A DNA stretch of 17,011 bases from the NCBI GenBank assembly GCA_039917655.1, contig JBDSJC010000290.1:1-17011 (forward strand), read 5' to 3'. The position numbers and the translations under genes are program-made. The stretch comes from PNKC01 sp039917655. GTDB lineage: Bacteria > Chloroflexota > Dehalococcoidia > Tepidiformales > Tepidiformaceae. Below, piece after piece: positions 5,841 to 12,878 of this stretch (position 1 is the first letter of the stretch; the number at the start of each line of letters is the position of its first letter). The notes under the pieces were generated by a model. It was given only the letters and a program-made list of their open reading frames with translations. It ran no database searches and was not told the DNA's origin.

Positions 5841-6899
5841 TTAGGCGTCTCCTGCGGTGGGCATGGGGTAACCGAGGCACTGGAAGAAAACCATCTCCGC
5901 CTGGATGGCCGGCATCAGAATGTAGAGCGCCATCAGCCCATCGTGCTCCTTAAGCAACCGCCGCCGGACCGCCCCGATGACGGGGATGCCGATGTTCGCC
6001 CCGCTGAACAGACTGAAGTAGTTGACCTCTTCGGGCGTGACGTTGAATCCCGTGAGCTTGTTGTAGTGCTGGAGGAATCCGCCATCCTCTTTCACGCTGC
6101 CGAGGATGTTCGTGTTCGTCAAGAAGTCCATCAGCGCCAGCCAGCCGAGGTCTTCGCGCGGGTCGCCAAGGTGGCTGTTCTCCCAGTCGATCAGGGCGGT
6201 CACTTTCCCGTTCTCGTAGAGGAAGTTGGACGGATTGAAGTCGCCGTGACAGAGGACAAGCGGGAGTTCCCGAGGCTGCTTCCGGCGAAGCGTCAGGTAG
6301 CCGTCATAGAACACGGGCAGTGGAGCAAACGCGATCTGGTCGTAACTACGGATGTAGTAGGCGAAGGTTGTCTCCATGTACCGCGCCCACGAACTGACCT
6401 CGATCCCCTCGCCGCGCGGGTCGTCCAGTTCGCCTGCCGGGTTCAGCTTCGAAATGGTGGTCAGGTGCAGCTCGGCCAAGAGTTCGCAGAGGTGGGTAGC
6501 CACCGATTCCGCCTGATCCGCGTTCGCGCCGCCGTGGAACAGCAGCGAAGGCTCGCCGCTCCCGCGCACCCGTTCGATCAGCATGGCGCGCTCGCCGAAG
6601 GTGGCTGGATCGTTCTCGACGAAGTGCGAGTGCGAGACCGGGATGTTCGTGTGCTCCTTGACGCGATGCAGGAGGTCGTGCTCCAGCTGCCTGCTGGAGT
6701 CGAGAATCGCCGCCGCGGGAGGCGGGTCCTTGCGCAGGATCATCGGCATCGTTTGCCGTTCGGCGCCCCGGCGGACGCAGGCGTTGAAGCGATACGTCTC
6801 CCGCGAGTAGCCGCCGGCGATGATGGCGAACTCCTCGATCTCGATCTGGTCGGCGTCCGGCCACTGCCTGGCCAGGAACTCTTGGAGCTGAACTTCCAC
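5841..6899 (-). CDS. APH-family phosphotransferase
   Basis: A 352-residue protein of the aminoglycoside phosphotransferase/choline kinase-like superfamily. The catalytic loop HGDFNPSNFLY (from residue 218) supplies the base Asp220 and Mg-binding Asn225, and ALIDWENSHLGDP supplies Asp238 for metal binding. Upstream are an 'IIAGGYSRETYRF' nucleotide-loop segment and PMILRKDPP, containing the probable ATP-binding Lys. Bacterial relatives often sit beside acyl-CoA dehydrogenase and CoA-transferase genes rather than resistance genes, so a metabolic small-molecule kinase is more likely than antibiotic resistance. The GTG at 6899 follows GGAGG by 7 nt; a longer reading frame adds unlike-family residues. 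It is followed without a gap by the helical protein gene at 5334-5840. It diverges from the thioredoxin-fusion gene at 7007. Confidence 0.88.
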   Translation of the reverse strand: MEVQLQEFLARQWPDADQIEIEEFAIIAGGYSRETYRFNACVRRGAERQTMPMILRKDPPPAAAILDSSRQLEHDLLHRVKEHTNIPVSHSHFVENDPATFGERAMLIERVRGSGEPSLLFHGGANADQAESVATHLCELLAELHLTTISKLNPAGELDDPRGEGIEVSSWARYMETTFAYYIRSYDQIAFAPLPVFYDGYLTLRRKQPRELPLVLCHGDFNPSNFLYENGKVTALIDWENSHLGDPREDLGWLALMDFLTNTNILGSVKEDGGFLQHYNKLTGFNVTPEEVNYFSLFSGANIGIPVIGAVRRRLLKEHDGLMALYILMPAIQAEMVFFQCLGYPMPTAGDA

Positions 6900-6971
6900 G
6901 GCTTCCCCTCCGGTTGGGATTCGCGGGAGTCTACTACCACAAACCGCTCCCGCACCAGACGCCTTCCCCAA

Positions 6972-7000
6972 TCGACAAGGCTCCGTACAGATCCCACAAT
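6972..7000 (+). promoter_or_regulatory. Putative promoter, leaderless start of the thioredoxin-fusion gene
   Basis: TCGACA (one mismatch to TTGACA) and CACAAT (two mismatches to TATAAT) are separated by exactly 17 nt. CACAAT ends 6 nt before the ATG at 7007, and there is no Shine-Dalgarno sequence. Confidence 0.5.
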
Positions 7001-7006
7001 CGCCAC

Positions 7007-8569
7007 ATGCCCTTACCTGCTTTTACGCTCGAAGACTCCGCCGGTGTCTCGCACACATTCCCGACCGGCCGAACCGCCTTGCTCTCCTTCGTCAAGGAGG
7101 ACTGCCCAACCTGCGTGCTTTCGATGCCATTGATCACGGCGGCATGGGAAGCGTTCGGCGAAAACATGGATGTCTGGGCGATCGGCCAGGATACGGAAGG
7201 CAACGCAAAGCTGGTCGAGCGTTTCGCGATGAGTGGGCCGATGCTCGATGACTCGCAACTGCACGTCTCCCACCGCTACGACCTCGACACCGTCCCCACC
7301 GTCATCCTTGCGGACGGCGAAGGCAACGAACTGGAGCAGATCATCGGCTTCAGCAAGGCTGATTGGCAGGCCCTTTTCGAGCGTCTAATCACGGTTACGC
7401 TCTCGCCAGCGCCAGTTGTGGACTGGTCCGCCTACCCCGAGTGGCGGCCTGGCTGCGGCTCGAAGTCGGTTGAGCCCGGCATCGCTGAACGGCTCGCGGC
7501 GGAGATGGAAGGCAGCCCGATCCGCGCCCGCCGGATCGAGGTAGGCGAATCCGACGATGTCTTCGAATTCATGTTCGATCAGGGCCTGACGGATGGTCTG
7601 CCGGTCATCCCGCCGACCCCCGAACGCGTGCTGCGCATGCTCGCGGGCACGAAACGCGCCGCCCAGGAGGTGGTGGCGCTGGTGCCTCCGAACCTGGCCC
7701 CGGTGACCATCGAGAAGATCGCAATCAACGCCGTCATGGCCGGCTGCAAGCCCGATTACCTCCCGGTCGTCATCGCCGTGATCGAAGCCGTCACCACCGA
7801 GCAGTTCAACATGCACGGGGTCCTTGCCACCACCCACTTTCCAACGCCGGTGATCATCGTCAACGGCCCGATTCGTGACCGTATCGGCATGAACTACAAG
7901 ATGAACGTCCTTGGGCAAGGCAACCGCGCGAATGCCACCATCGGACGGGCAGTTCAGCTGGTTGTCCGAAACGTGGGCGGAGGCCGGCCGGGAGAGGTTG
8001 ATCGGGCCGCCCTCGGCCAGCCCGGTAAGTACACCTTTTGCTTCGCTGAATTCGAAGAGCGCAGCAACTGGGACGCCCTCCACGTGGAGCGCGGCTTCGC
8101 TAAAGAACAGAGCACCGTCACCGTTTACGCCGGCGGGGCGCCGAACGGGATCATCGATCAGCTCTCTCGCGATGCGAAATCCCTAGCCACGAGCTACGGC
8201 CGGGCGCTCGCTGCGGCCGGACATCCAAAGCACTACGGTCACGGCGAGATCGTCGTCATCGTCCCTCCCGAGCACGTCGATACCTTCGCGAAGGACGGCT
8301 GGAGCAAAGATCATGTTCGCGAGCAGATCCAGGCTGCCAGCGCAGTCCCCGCGCGTGCACTCGTTCGCGACGAAGACTGCGCGGAAGGCATGACGCGAGA
8401 AGCAGCCGAACGGATCGGCCTCGACACCCTCGTCCCGAAGTTCCGCTCCAAGGAGATGATCACGTTCGTCGTCGCTGGCGGCGAGGCGGGCAAGTTCGGC
8501 GCCTACCTCGGCGGCTGGGTGAGCGGCCCGATGGGCAGCATCATGACCACGGTGGTCATCGGCGACTGA
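7007..8569 (+). CDS. Thioredoxin-like domain fused to a large uncharacterised conserved domain
   Basis: A 520-residue cytosolic protein without signal peptide. Residues 1-130 form a thioredoxin/peroxiredoxin-like domain: PAFTLEDSAG..HTFP start, LLSFVKEDCPTC with a CPTC redox motif (33-36), and TVPTVILAD containing the cis-Pro. A linker carries PGCGSKSVEPG with CGSK at 150-153. Residues ~183-520 begin with 'FEFMFDQGLTDGLPVIPPTPERV', followed by INAVMAGCKPDYLPVV, QGNRANATIGRAVQLV and GGGRPGEVD, and end with a Gly-rich GAYLGGWVSGPMG. I recall similar LTDGLPV(V/I)PPT proteins as uncharacterised, sometimes near UGSC-type redox proteins, but could not check. The fusion suggests that thioredoxin supplies electrons to a Cys centre in the second half. 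The gene is monocistronic and convergent with the CoA-transferase operon. Confidence 0.72.
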   Translation: MPLPAFTLEDSAGVSHTFPTGRTALLSFVKEDCPTCVLSMPLITAAWEAFGENMDVWAIGQDTEGNAKLVERFAMSGPMLDDSQLHVSHRYDLDTVPTVILADGEGNELEQIIGFSKADWQALFERLITVTLSPAPVVDWSAYPEWRPGCGSKSVEPGIAERLAAEMEGSPIRARRIEVGESDDVFEFMFDQGLTDGLPVIPPTPERVLRMLAGTKRAAQEVVALVPPNLAPVTIEKIAINAVMAGCKPDYLPVVIAVIEAVTTEQFNMHGVLATTHFPTPVIIVNGPIRDRIGMNYKMNVLGQGNRANATIGRAVQLVVRNVGGGRPGEVDRAALGQPGKYTFCFAEFEERSNWDALHVERGFAKEQSTVTVYAGGAPNGIIDQLSRDAKSLATSYGRALAAAGHPKHYGHGEIVVIVPPEHVDTFAKDGWSKDHVREQIQAASAVPARALVRDEDCAEGMTREAAERIGLDTLVPKFRSKEMITFVVAGGEAGKFGAYLGGWVSGPMGSIMTTVVIGD

Positions 8570-8665
8570 CTCCCCGAATCGGTACCGCTGCTGGGGGGAG
8601 GGCCATTCGTGTCCACCGCAACGCCCGTCGTCACCGCGTCGTCCAATCCACAACCGCCACTCGCC

Positions 8666-9898
8666 TCAGCCGATCCCCGGATTCAGCGGCGCATCGCCAA
8701 TCACGGCCTGCGCCCGCAATTCATTCAGCTCACTCTCGCTCACACCGAGGAGCGAAGACAGCACCTCGCGCGTGTGCTCACCGAATAAGGGCGCATGGCG
8801 GCGGAGCTGGGGATTCGCCTCCACGAACCGCCAGGTGGTTGTTGGCTGCTTCCAGGGGTGCATGCGCGGATGTGGCAGTTCCACCCAGTAGCCTCGCGCG
8901 GCCAGGTGGGGGTCGTCATGGATCTTGTCGCTGTCGAGCACCCGTCCAGCGGGGATGCCCGCGCGCTGGAGCGCGTCCATCGCCGCCTGGGGATCCTGCT
9001 CCGCTGCCCAGCTGCCGATCGCCGTATCCAGCTCGCCGTGCCGCCGCCGCCGTTCTTCGAGGGAGAGATTGGTCAACTCACGAGCGTCAATGAGCCCCGC
9101 GACCGCTTCCCACTCTGCGTCCGTCCGCACAGAGATGGCCAGCCACTGCTCCTCCCCAAGACAGCGGTACACGCCCTGCGGCGCGTAGCGAACGTCGCGG
9201 TTTCCGTGCTGGGGGGTCTGCTCCCCGCGCAACGAGGCAGCGACAAACGCTTCCCCGATGAGCGTGGACATCGTCTCGCGCTGCCCGAGGTCGACATGGA
9301 CACCCAACCCCGTCTTGCGCCGCCGGATGAGGCCCATCGCCACGGCGGCAGCCGCGGCTTTCCCGGCCACCGGGTCGCCATACGAGACGCCGGTCTTGTA
9401 CGGCACCTCGTCGTCGCCGTAGCCGGTCAGTGAGGCGAGCCCGCTCATCTGCTCGATGATCGGCCCGAACCCCACGTGGTCCCGTTCGGCGCCGAACTTC
9501 CCGAATCCCGCCATGCTGATCACGATGATGTCCGCGCGTGCCCCCCGCAGCGTTTCGTAGCCCAGCCCAAGGTTGTCCATCACCGAAGCGCGGTAGTTCT
9601 CGATCACTACGTCCGACTGTGCAACGAGGCCGAGGAACAGATCTCGGCCCCTGGCCTGCGAAAGGTCCAGCGTCACCGACTTCTTGTCGCGGTTGTAGTC
9701 GTTGAAGTAGTACGAGCCGTTCCAGGGCTCCTCGACGCCTTCCAGCGGGATCAGCGTTCGGATGTTGTCCCACGCGCTCGGCGACTCAATCTTCAGGACC
9801 TCGGCGCCCATCTCCGCGAGCACTCGCGTGGCGTAGGGGCCCGCCCACATCATCGTCAGGTCCAGGACCCGGATACCGTCCAGCGGCAGCCGCTTCAT
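8666..9898 (-). CDS. CaiB/BaiF family III CoA-transferase, Asp-containing subunit
   Basis: A 410-residue family III CoA-transferase, which moves CoA between carboxylic acids through an Asp-acyl anhydride/thioester intermediate. Visible marks are the N-terminal LDGIRVLDLTMMWAGPYATR, LAEMGAEVLKIESP, the NRDKKSVTLDL segment, VVIENYRASVMDNLGLGYE, and VSYGDPVAGKAAAAA, where Asp175 aligns with the catalytic Asp of formyl-CoA transferase. A C-terminal 'GIPAGRVLD' and 'HPRMHPW' lie in the second domain. Its ATG overlaps the upstream gene's TGA (ATGA), so the two subunits are co-translated. The chosen ATG at 9898 rather than one 18 nt upstream matches that overlap and the start of similarity. The substrate is unknown; with its partner it may be a heteromeric enzyme. 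Confidence 0.9.
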   Translation of the reverse strand: MKRLPLDGIRVLDLTMMWAGPYATRVLAEMGAEVLKIESPSAWDNIRTLIPLEGVEEPWNGSYYFNDYNRDKKSVTLDLSQARGRDLFLGLVAQSDVVIENYRASVMDNLGLGYETLRGARADIIVISMAGFGKFGAERDHVGFGPIIEQMSGLASLTGYGDDEVPYKTGVSYGDPVAGKAAAAAVAMGLIRRRKTGLGVHVDLGQRETMSTLIGEAFVAASLRGEQTPQHGNRDVRYAPQGVYRCLGEEQWLAISVRTDAEWEAVAGLIDARELTNLSLEERRRRHGELDTAIGSWAAEQDPQAAMDALQRAGIPAGRVLDSDKIHDDPHLAARGYWVELPHPRMHPWKQPTTTWRFVEANPQLRRHAPLFGEHTREVLSSLLGVSESELNELRAQAVIGDAPLNPGIG

Positions 9899-10983
9899 AC
9901 GTTCCACCCCAGCCAATCGACCTCCACCGAGGCTGTGTCAGCACCCGCTACGTGCAGCGCCGAAGGCGGCGTCCACGGGAACCCGAGAAACGGCCGCCCC
10001 GGCACTACCGCCACCTGGCCGTCCGGCAACATCACCTCGTCGAAGTAGCCCCGTTCTGCCAGCGAGGGGTTCTCCAGCAGGTCGGCAGGTGTCAGCACAG
10101 CGCCGAACGGCACTTTGAACTTCGGGCTCATGGCAAGGATCTCGTCTTTCGTATGCACGCCAAACCAGGCGTAGAGCTTGGCCTGCAGCTCGTCGTCGTT
10201 GAGCGCACGCTGTAGCGGGTCGCGGAACCGCTCGTCTTGCAATTCCGGGTCGCCGATTGCTGCGAAGAGCGCGGGGATCTGGCGTTCGAGGGCGCAGACG
10301 CCTGCAAAACCGTCAGCGCAGGGGTAGATCGCCCAGGCGGCACGAACGTGATTCCCCGCGCGCAGGTGCGCTCCGAGCCCGTTGTACGCGCTCCCCGGCC
10401 CGTACAGTTCGAGCATCCCTGCCGCCGCCTCCTGCAACGAAATGTCGATCCAATCGCCTTCGCCCTGGACCATCGACCCATAGAGTGCAGTCACCGCCGC
10501 CCCAAACGCGTTTAGCGCGCCCAGGCAGTACGCCTGGCTGCCGCCAGTGACCAGCGGCTCCCGCGAAGGATGTCCCGTCAACGACATAAGCCCACCCATC
10601 GCGAAGGCGACGATGTTGTCCGCTTCGTACGTCGCGTACGGGCCACTCTGGCCGAACGGCGTCACGGAGACGACGACAAGCGCGGGCTTCTCAGCGCGCA
10701 GGTCGAGCGGGCCCATCCCCCACCCGGCAAGCGTCCCCGGTTTCTGGTCTTCGATGACGATGTCGGCCGCCAACGCCAGCGTGCGCAGCTGAGCCGGCTC
10801 CGTTGCAACGCGCCGCTTGCCCGGCAGCAGGTAGATCTGTTCATCGGCGGTCAGGCTTTCATCTGGTGGGTCAACGCGCACCACGTCTGCTCCGAACCCG
10901 GCCAGCCAGCGCGCGGCGAACGCCGCCGCGAAGCCGCCGCCAACTTCGAGCACGCGCACACCTTCGAGCAGCGATTCATCCAT
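9895..10983 (-). CDS. CaiB/BaiF family III CoA-transferase-like, catalytic Asp missing
   Basis: A 362-residue family III CoA-transferase-like protein: LEGVRVLEVGGGFAAAFAARWLAGFGADVVRVDPP, then LPGKRRV, ADIVIEDQKPG, VSVTPFGQSGPY, FAMGGLMSLTGHP, and IDISLQEAAAGMLE. In the position where active members carry Asp (GDPxAG in its partner, residue 175) it reads GGSQAYCLGAL (147-157) with no Asp. It also has shortened loops. Together with the ATGA overlap with an Asp-containing paralogue, this suggests a heterodimer in which this subunit is structural or substrate-binding. Heteromeric family III enzymes such as BbsEF are known. The ATG at 10983 is preceded by TAGAAT ending 7 nt upstream, with TTGCCT 16 nt before that. 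Confidence 0.87.
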   Translation of the reverse strand: MDESLLEGVRVLEVGGGFAAAFAARWLAGFGADVVRVDPPDESLTADEQIYLLPGKRRVATEPAQLRTLALAADIVIEDQKPGTLAGWGMGPLDLRAEKPALVVVSVTPFGQSGPYATYEADNIVAFAMGGLMSLTGHPSREPLVTGGSQAYCLGALNAFGAAVTALYGSMVQGEGDWIDISLQEAAAGMLELYGPGSAYNGLGAHLRAGNHVRAAWAIYPCADGFAGVCALERQIPALFAAIGDPELQDERFRDPLQRALNDDELQAKLYAWFGVHTKDEILAMSPKFKVPFGAVLTPADLLENPSLAERGYFDEVMLPDGQVAVVPGRPFLGFPWTPPSALHVAGADTASVEVDWLGWNV

Positions 10984-10990
10984 GCGCCCG

Positions 10991-11018
10991 ATTCTACGGA
11001 CGGGGAGCGGCGAGGCAA
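10991..11018 (-). promoter_or_regulatory. Putative promoter, leaderless start of the CoA-transferase operon
   Basis: On the minus strand TTGCCT, a 16-nt spacer and TAGAAT (one mismatch to TATAAT) are followed by 7 nt and the ATG at 10983. No Shine-Dalgarno sequence is present. It is back to back with the promoter at 11062. Confidence 0.5.
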
Positions 11019-11061
11019 CCACGTGGGATGCCGACGCCGGGGAGATGCCTCGGCGGGGGCG

Positions 11062-11068
11062 TATTAAT
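11062..11068 (+). promoter_or_regulatory. Putative -10 element, leaderless start of the retropepsin-like gene
   Basis: TATTAAT ends 6 nt before the ATG at 11075, with no ribosome site between. It is an isolated AT-rich island in a GC-rich context. No clear -35 is seen. Confidence 0.4.
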
Positions 11069-11074
11069 GAGCGC

Positions 11075-11536
11075 ATGACTACCGCGGAGACGATCAGGTT
11101 CGGAGGGCGGCCAAGGCAGATGGGTCAGATTGAAGTTGAGATTATCGTGAGCAACGCCCTCGACAGGGAGAGGCAACTGGCGGGGGAGATCGCGCTGAAC
11201 GACATCCGTTCGGAGCGGATACGGGAGGTGTTGGTGGCCACCGGCGCCACCATGCTTTGCCTCCCGGCCGATGTCATCGCCCGGCTCGGCGTCCCCGTAG
11301 AGCGGCAGGTGCACGTCGAGACGGCTACGGGGTTTGCGACGGCCCGGCTCTTCCGGCAAGTCCGGCTTGAGGTTGCCGGTCGTCACGGAATTTTCGAGTG
11401 TCTCGAATCGCCGCTGGGAGCGTTGCCCCTTCTCGGCGCCGTGCCGATGGAGATGCTTGGCATCGAACCAGAGCTGAGGACGCGCAGCATCCGCCTGCTC
11501 GCCGAGGGTCCGGAGCGCAGCTACCTGCGCCTGTAA
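11075..11536 (+). CDS. Retropepsin-like (clan AA) aspartyl protease homologue with Asp-to-Ala change
   Basis: A 153-residue single-domain protein of the retroviral-type aspartyl protease fold. The order is GQIEVEIIVSNALD, then EVLVATGATMLCLPADVIARLGVP, then a beta-rich section with RQVHVETATG, and finally LPLLGAVPMEMLGIEPEL, matching the family's '(L/I)G...LE.L.L..D' C-terminal segment. Active members have V-D-T-G-A-T; here residue 55 is Ala (codon GCC, 11237-11239), one base from GAC. As written, it lacks the catalytic Asp and would be a dead protease or binding domain, unless the base is a sequencing error. Small proteins of this type are common in bacteria with unknown roles. The gene is divergent from the CoA-transferase operon and convergent with the flavin reductase gene. 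Confidence 0.75.
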   Translation: MTTAETIRFGGRPRQMGQIEVEIIVSNALDRERQLAGEIALNDIRSERIREVLVATGATMLCLPADVIARLGVPVERQVHVETATGFATARLFRQVRLEVAGRHGIFECLESPLGALPLLGAVPMEMLGIEPELRTRSIRLLAEGPERSYLRL

Positions 11537-11571
11537 AACTTTCGATAGCTCCTAACGCCGGATTCTCGCCG

Positions 11572-12294
11572 TCAGCCGCGTGAGGCTTCGAAACCTTCGT
11601 CGCCTTCGGCTTTGCGCTGCTCCCGCTCCTGTGCTTCTTCTTCTTCGCGCTTCTCTCGCTCCTCCGATGACTCGATAACCAGCCCGCCCTGGGCATCGAC
11701 TTCGATGGCGGCGTCCAGCGGGTGGCCCACCACCGCATACTTCGTGCCCCCGATATACGTCAGCGGGCTGTACCTGCGCTCCGCTAGTAGCCAGTGCTGG
11801 GCGTACGCCTCATCCAGCGCCTGCACCCGGATCACGCGCCCCACGAAGAGGCTGTGGTCGCCGATCTGGATCACGTCGTGTAGCCCACATTCGATCCACG
11901 CCAGGCAGCCTTCGATCAGCGGCGCCTCGATGCGCTGTCCTGAGAACAGTTCAAGGCCCGCGGCTTCCAGCTTGTTGTTGTTCAGGCCCGTCTGACTGCC
12001 GAGGAACGCCGTTTGCTTGAGCAGCGACGGCCCCGGGATATTGATCGCGAACTCTTCGCTGAAGCGGATCATGTCCGCTGTGTGGCGATGCGGGTGGACG
12101 ACGATGCCTACCAGCGGCGGCTCCATGGCCAAAGGCGTAGTCCAGGCGATTGGCGCTGCGTTCGCCATCCCGCGCCAGTGGGTGGTCACGATCGCGACGG
12201 GGCCGGGGTTCAGTAATCGCCGCGCGTCCGTGTCATCACAGAGCCGTCGTACCACGGTGCAACCTCGGCTTTCGTCGTCTGGGTTTTCGCCCAA
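11572..12294 (-). CDS. Flavin reductase-like (FMN-binding split-barrel) protein with charged tail
   Basis: A protein of up to 240 residues with the flavin-reductase-like split-barrel domain: LLNPGPVAIVTT, the NAAPIAWTTPLAMEPPLVGI core, DMIRFSEEFAINIPG, GLNNNKLEAAGLEL, and IGDHSLFVGRVIRV. These enzymes bind FMN and use NAD(P)H, often feeding FMNH2 to a monooxygenase. The last ~32 residues are extraordinarily charged (SSEEREKREEEEAQEREQ...), a likely solvent-exposed helix unusual for the family. The start is uncertain. The TTG at 12294 is 11 nt after AAGGAG held in a hairpin. A GTG at 12255 has GAGG 7 nt upstream and gives 227 residues. The ATG at 12298 is out of frame. The gene lies downstream of the XRE regulator gene on the same strand, about 52 nt away. 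Confidence 0.85.
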   Translation of the reverse strand: MGENPDDESRGCTVVRRLCDDTDARRLLNPGPVAIVTTHWRGMANAAPIAWTTPLAMEPPLVGIVVHPHRHTADMIRFSEEFAINIPGPSLLKQTAFLGSQTGLNNNKLEAAGLELFSGQRIEAPLIEGCLAWIECGLHDVIQIGDHSLFVGRVIRVQALDEAYAQHWLLAERRYSPLTYIGGTKYAVVGHPLDAAIEVDAQGGLVIESSEEREKREEEEAQEREQRKAEGDEGFEASRG

Positions 12295-12300
12295 GCATAA

Positions 12301-12322
12301 GGGCTCTCCTTGCGGAGAGCCC
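12301..12322 (-). terminator. Perfect 9-bp hairpin with GCAA loop between XRE and flavin reductase genes
   Basis: On the minus strand GGGCTCTCC, a GCAA loop and GGAGAGCCC form a perfect GC-rich stem. It begins 24 nt after the XRE stop codon. It lacks a proper T-tract (TTATG follows), so it would be a weak intrinsic terminator. The loop plus 3' arm contain AAGGAG, the ribosome site of the next gene if it starts at 12294, so the stem could instead hide that site. Confidence 0.6.
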
Positions 12323-12346
12323 TCTCAGTGGTGAGCGCTGTATGGC

Positions 12347-12724
12347 CTAGTGCAGGCCGTTCTTGCCGACTCGCCGCCAGCGGAGGAAGTTCCAGTACTC
12401 GAGCAATTCCGGGAGATCTTCCGGGTGGCGTTCGAGTTCCGAGATCAGGTCAGCGATCTCGCTGTCCTTCACGTAGAGCATGTCGCCGTCTTCGCCGAGG
12501 AAGTAGTGCAGCGGCCGGTTGAGGATGCGCGCCACGCTGAGCAGCATGTCGATGCCCACGGAACGCTGTCCCGCCTCGTACAAGCTTATGGCACTTTGCG
12601 TGGTGTTTAGCGCCGTGGCCAATTGGCCCTGGCTCATGCCGGCGTCGCGGCGGGCGGTACGAATACGGTTGCCGAGGCCGGCCGAGACGGGGACTTTCCC
12701 ATTTTCCGTGGTGGGCTTGATCAT
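12347..12724 (-). CDS. XRE-family HTH transcriptional regulator
   Basis: A 125-residue regulator. A lambda-repressor-type helix-turn-helix occupies residues ~17-72: LGNRIRTARRDAGMSQGQLA, then LNTTQSAISLYEAGQRSVGIDML, with S-Q-G-Q-L-A and T-Q-S-A-I-S as the two HTH helices, and ILNRPLHYFLGED closing the domain. The short C-terminal part (ISELERHPEDLPELLEYW) is probably a small helical dimerisation element. There is no sensor domain. The ATG at 12724 gives the family's usual spacing before the HTH; the nearest AGGAG is 13 nt upstream, which is long. It has a promoter-like sequence ~75 nt upstream. Likely targets are itself and the flavin reductase gene downstream, by inference from position. 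Confidence 0.9.
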   Translation of the reverse strand: MIKPTTENGKVPVSAGLGNRIRTARRDAGMSQGQLATALNTTQSAISLYEAGQRSVGIDMLLSVARILNRPLHYFLGEDGDMLYVKDSEIADLISELERHPEDLPELLEYWNFLRWRRVGKNGLH

Positions 12725-12797
12725 GCCTTGCTGACTACTCCTGAGGATGGTCCGGTGGATTCGCCGCTCGCGTCTACAGGTATGCGTTAATGAAATC

Positions 12798-12826
12798 AAG
12801 GTACAAAGGGCCGCCCGTCCGGTCAA
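12798..12826 (-). promoter_or_regulatory. Putative promoter of the XRE regulator gene
   Basis: On the minus strand TTGACC and TACCTT are separated by exactly 17 nt. TACCT occurs again 21 bp downstream (plus-strand AGGTA at 12778-12782 and 12799-12803), two helical turns apart and overlapping the -10. These could be operator half-sites for autoregulation, which is speculative. Confidence 0.5.
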
Positions 12827-12878
12827 TTGAAGGACTCCCGCGTAAAGCTCCCACGGCTGTCAATGCTCCCAGCGTTTC

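Noticed and set aside
5841..6899. Antibiotic-resistance aminoglycoside kinase
   Set aside because: Only the general APH catalytic motif is present. The context is metabolic and no mobile element is near, so a resistance role is not supported.
5382..7133. 583-codon plus-strand open frame
   Set aside because: It is antisense to the phosphotransferase and helical-protein genes, which have clear motifs and ribosome sites. Long antisense frames are expected in GC-rich DNA.
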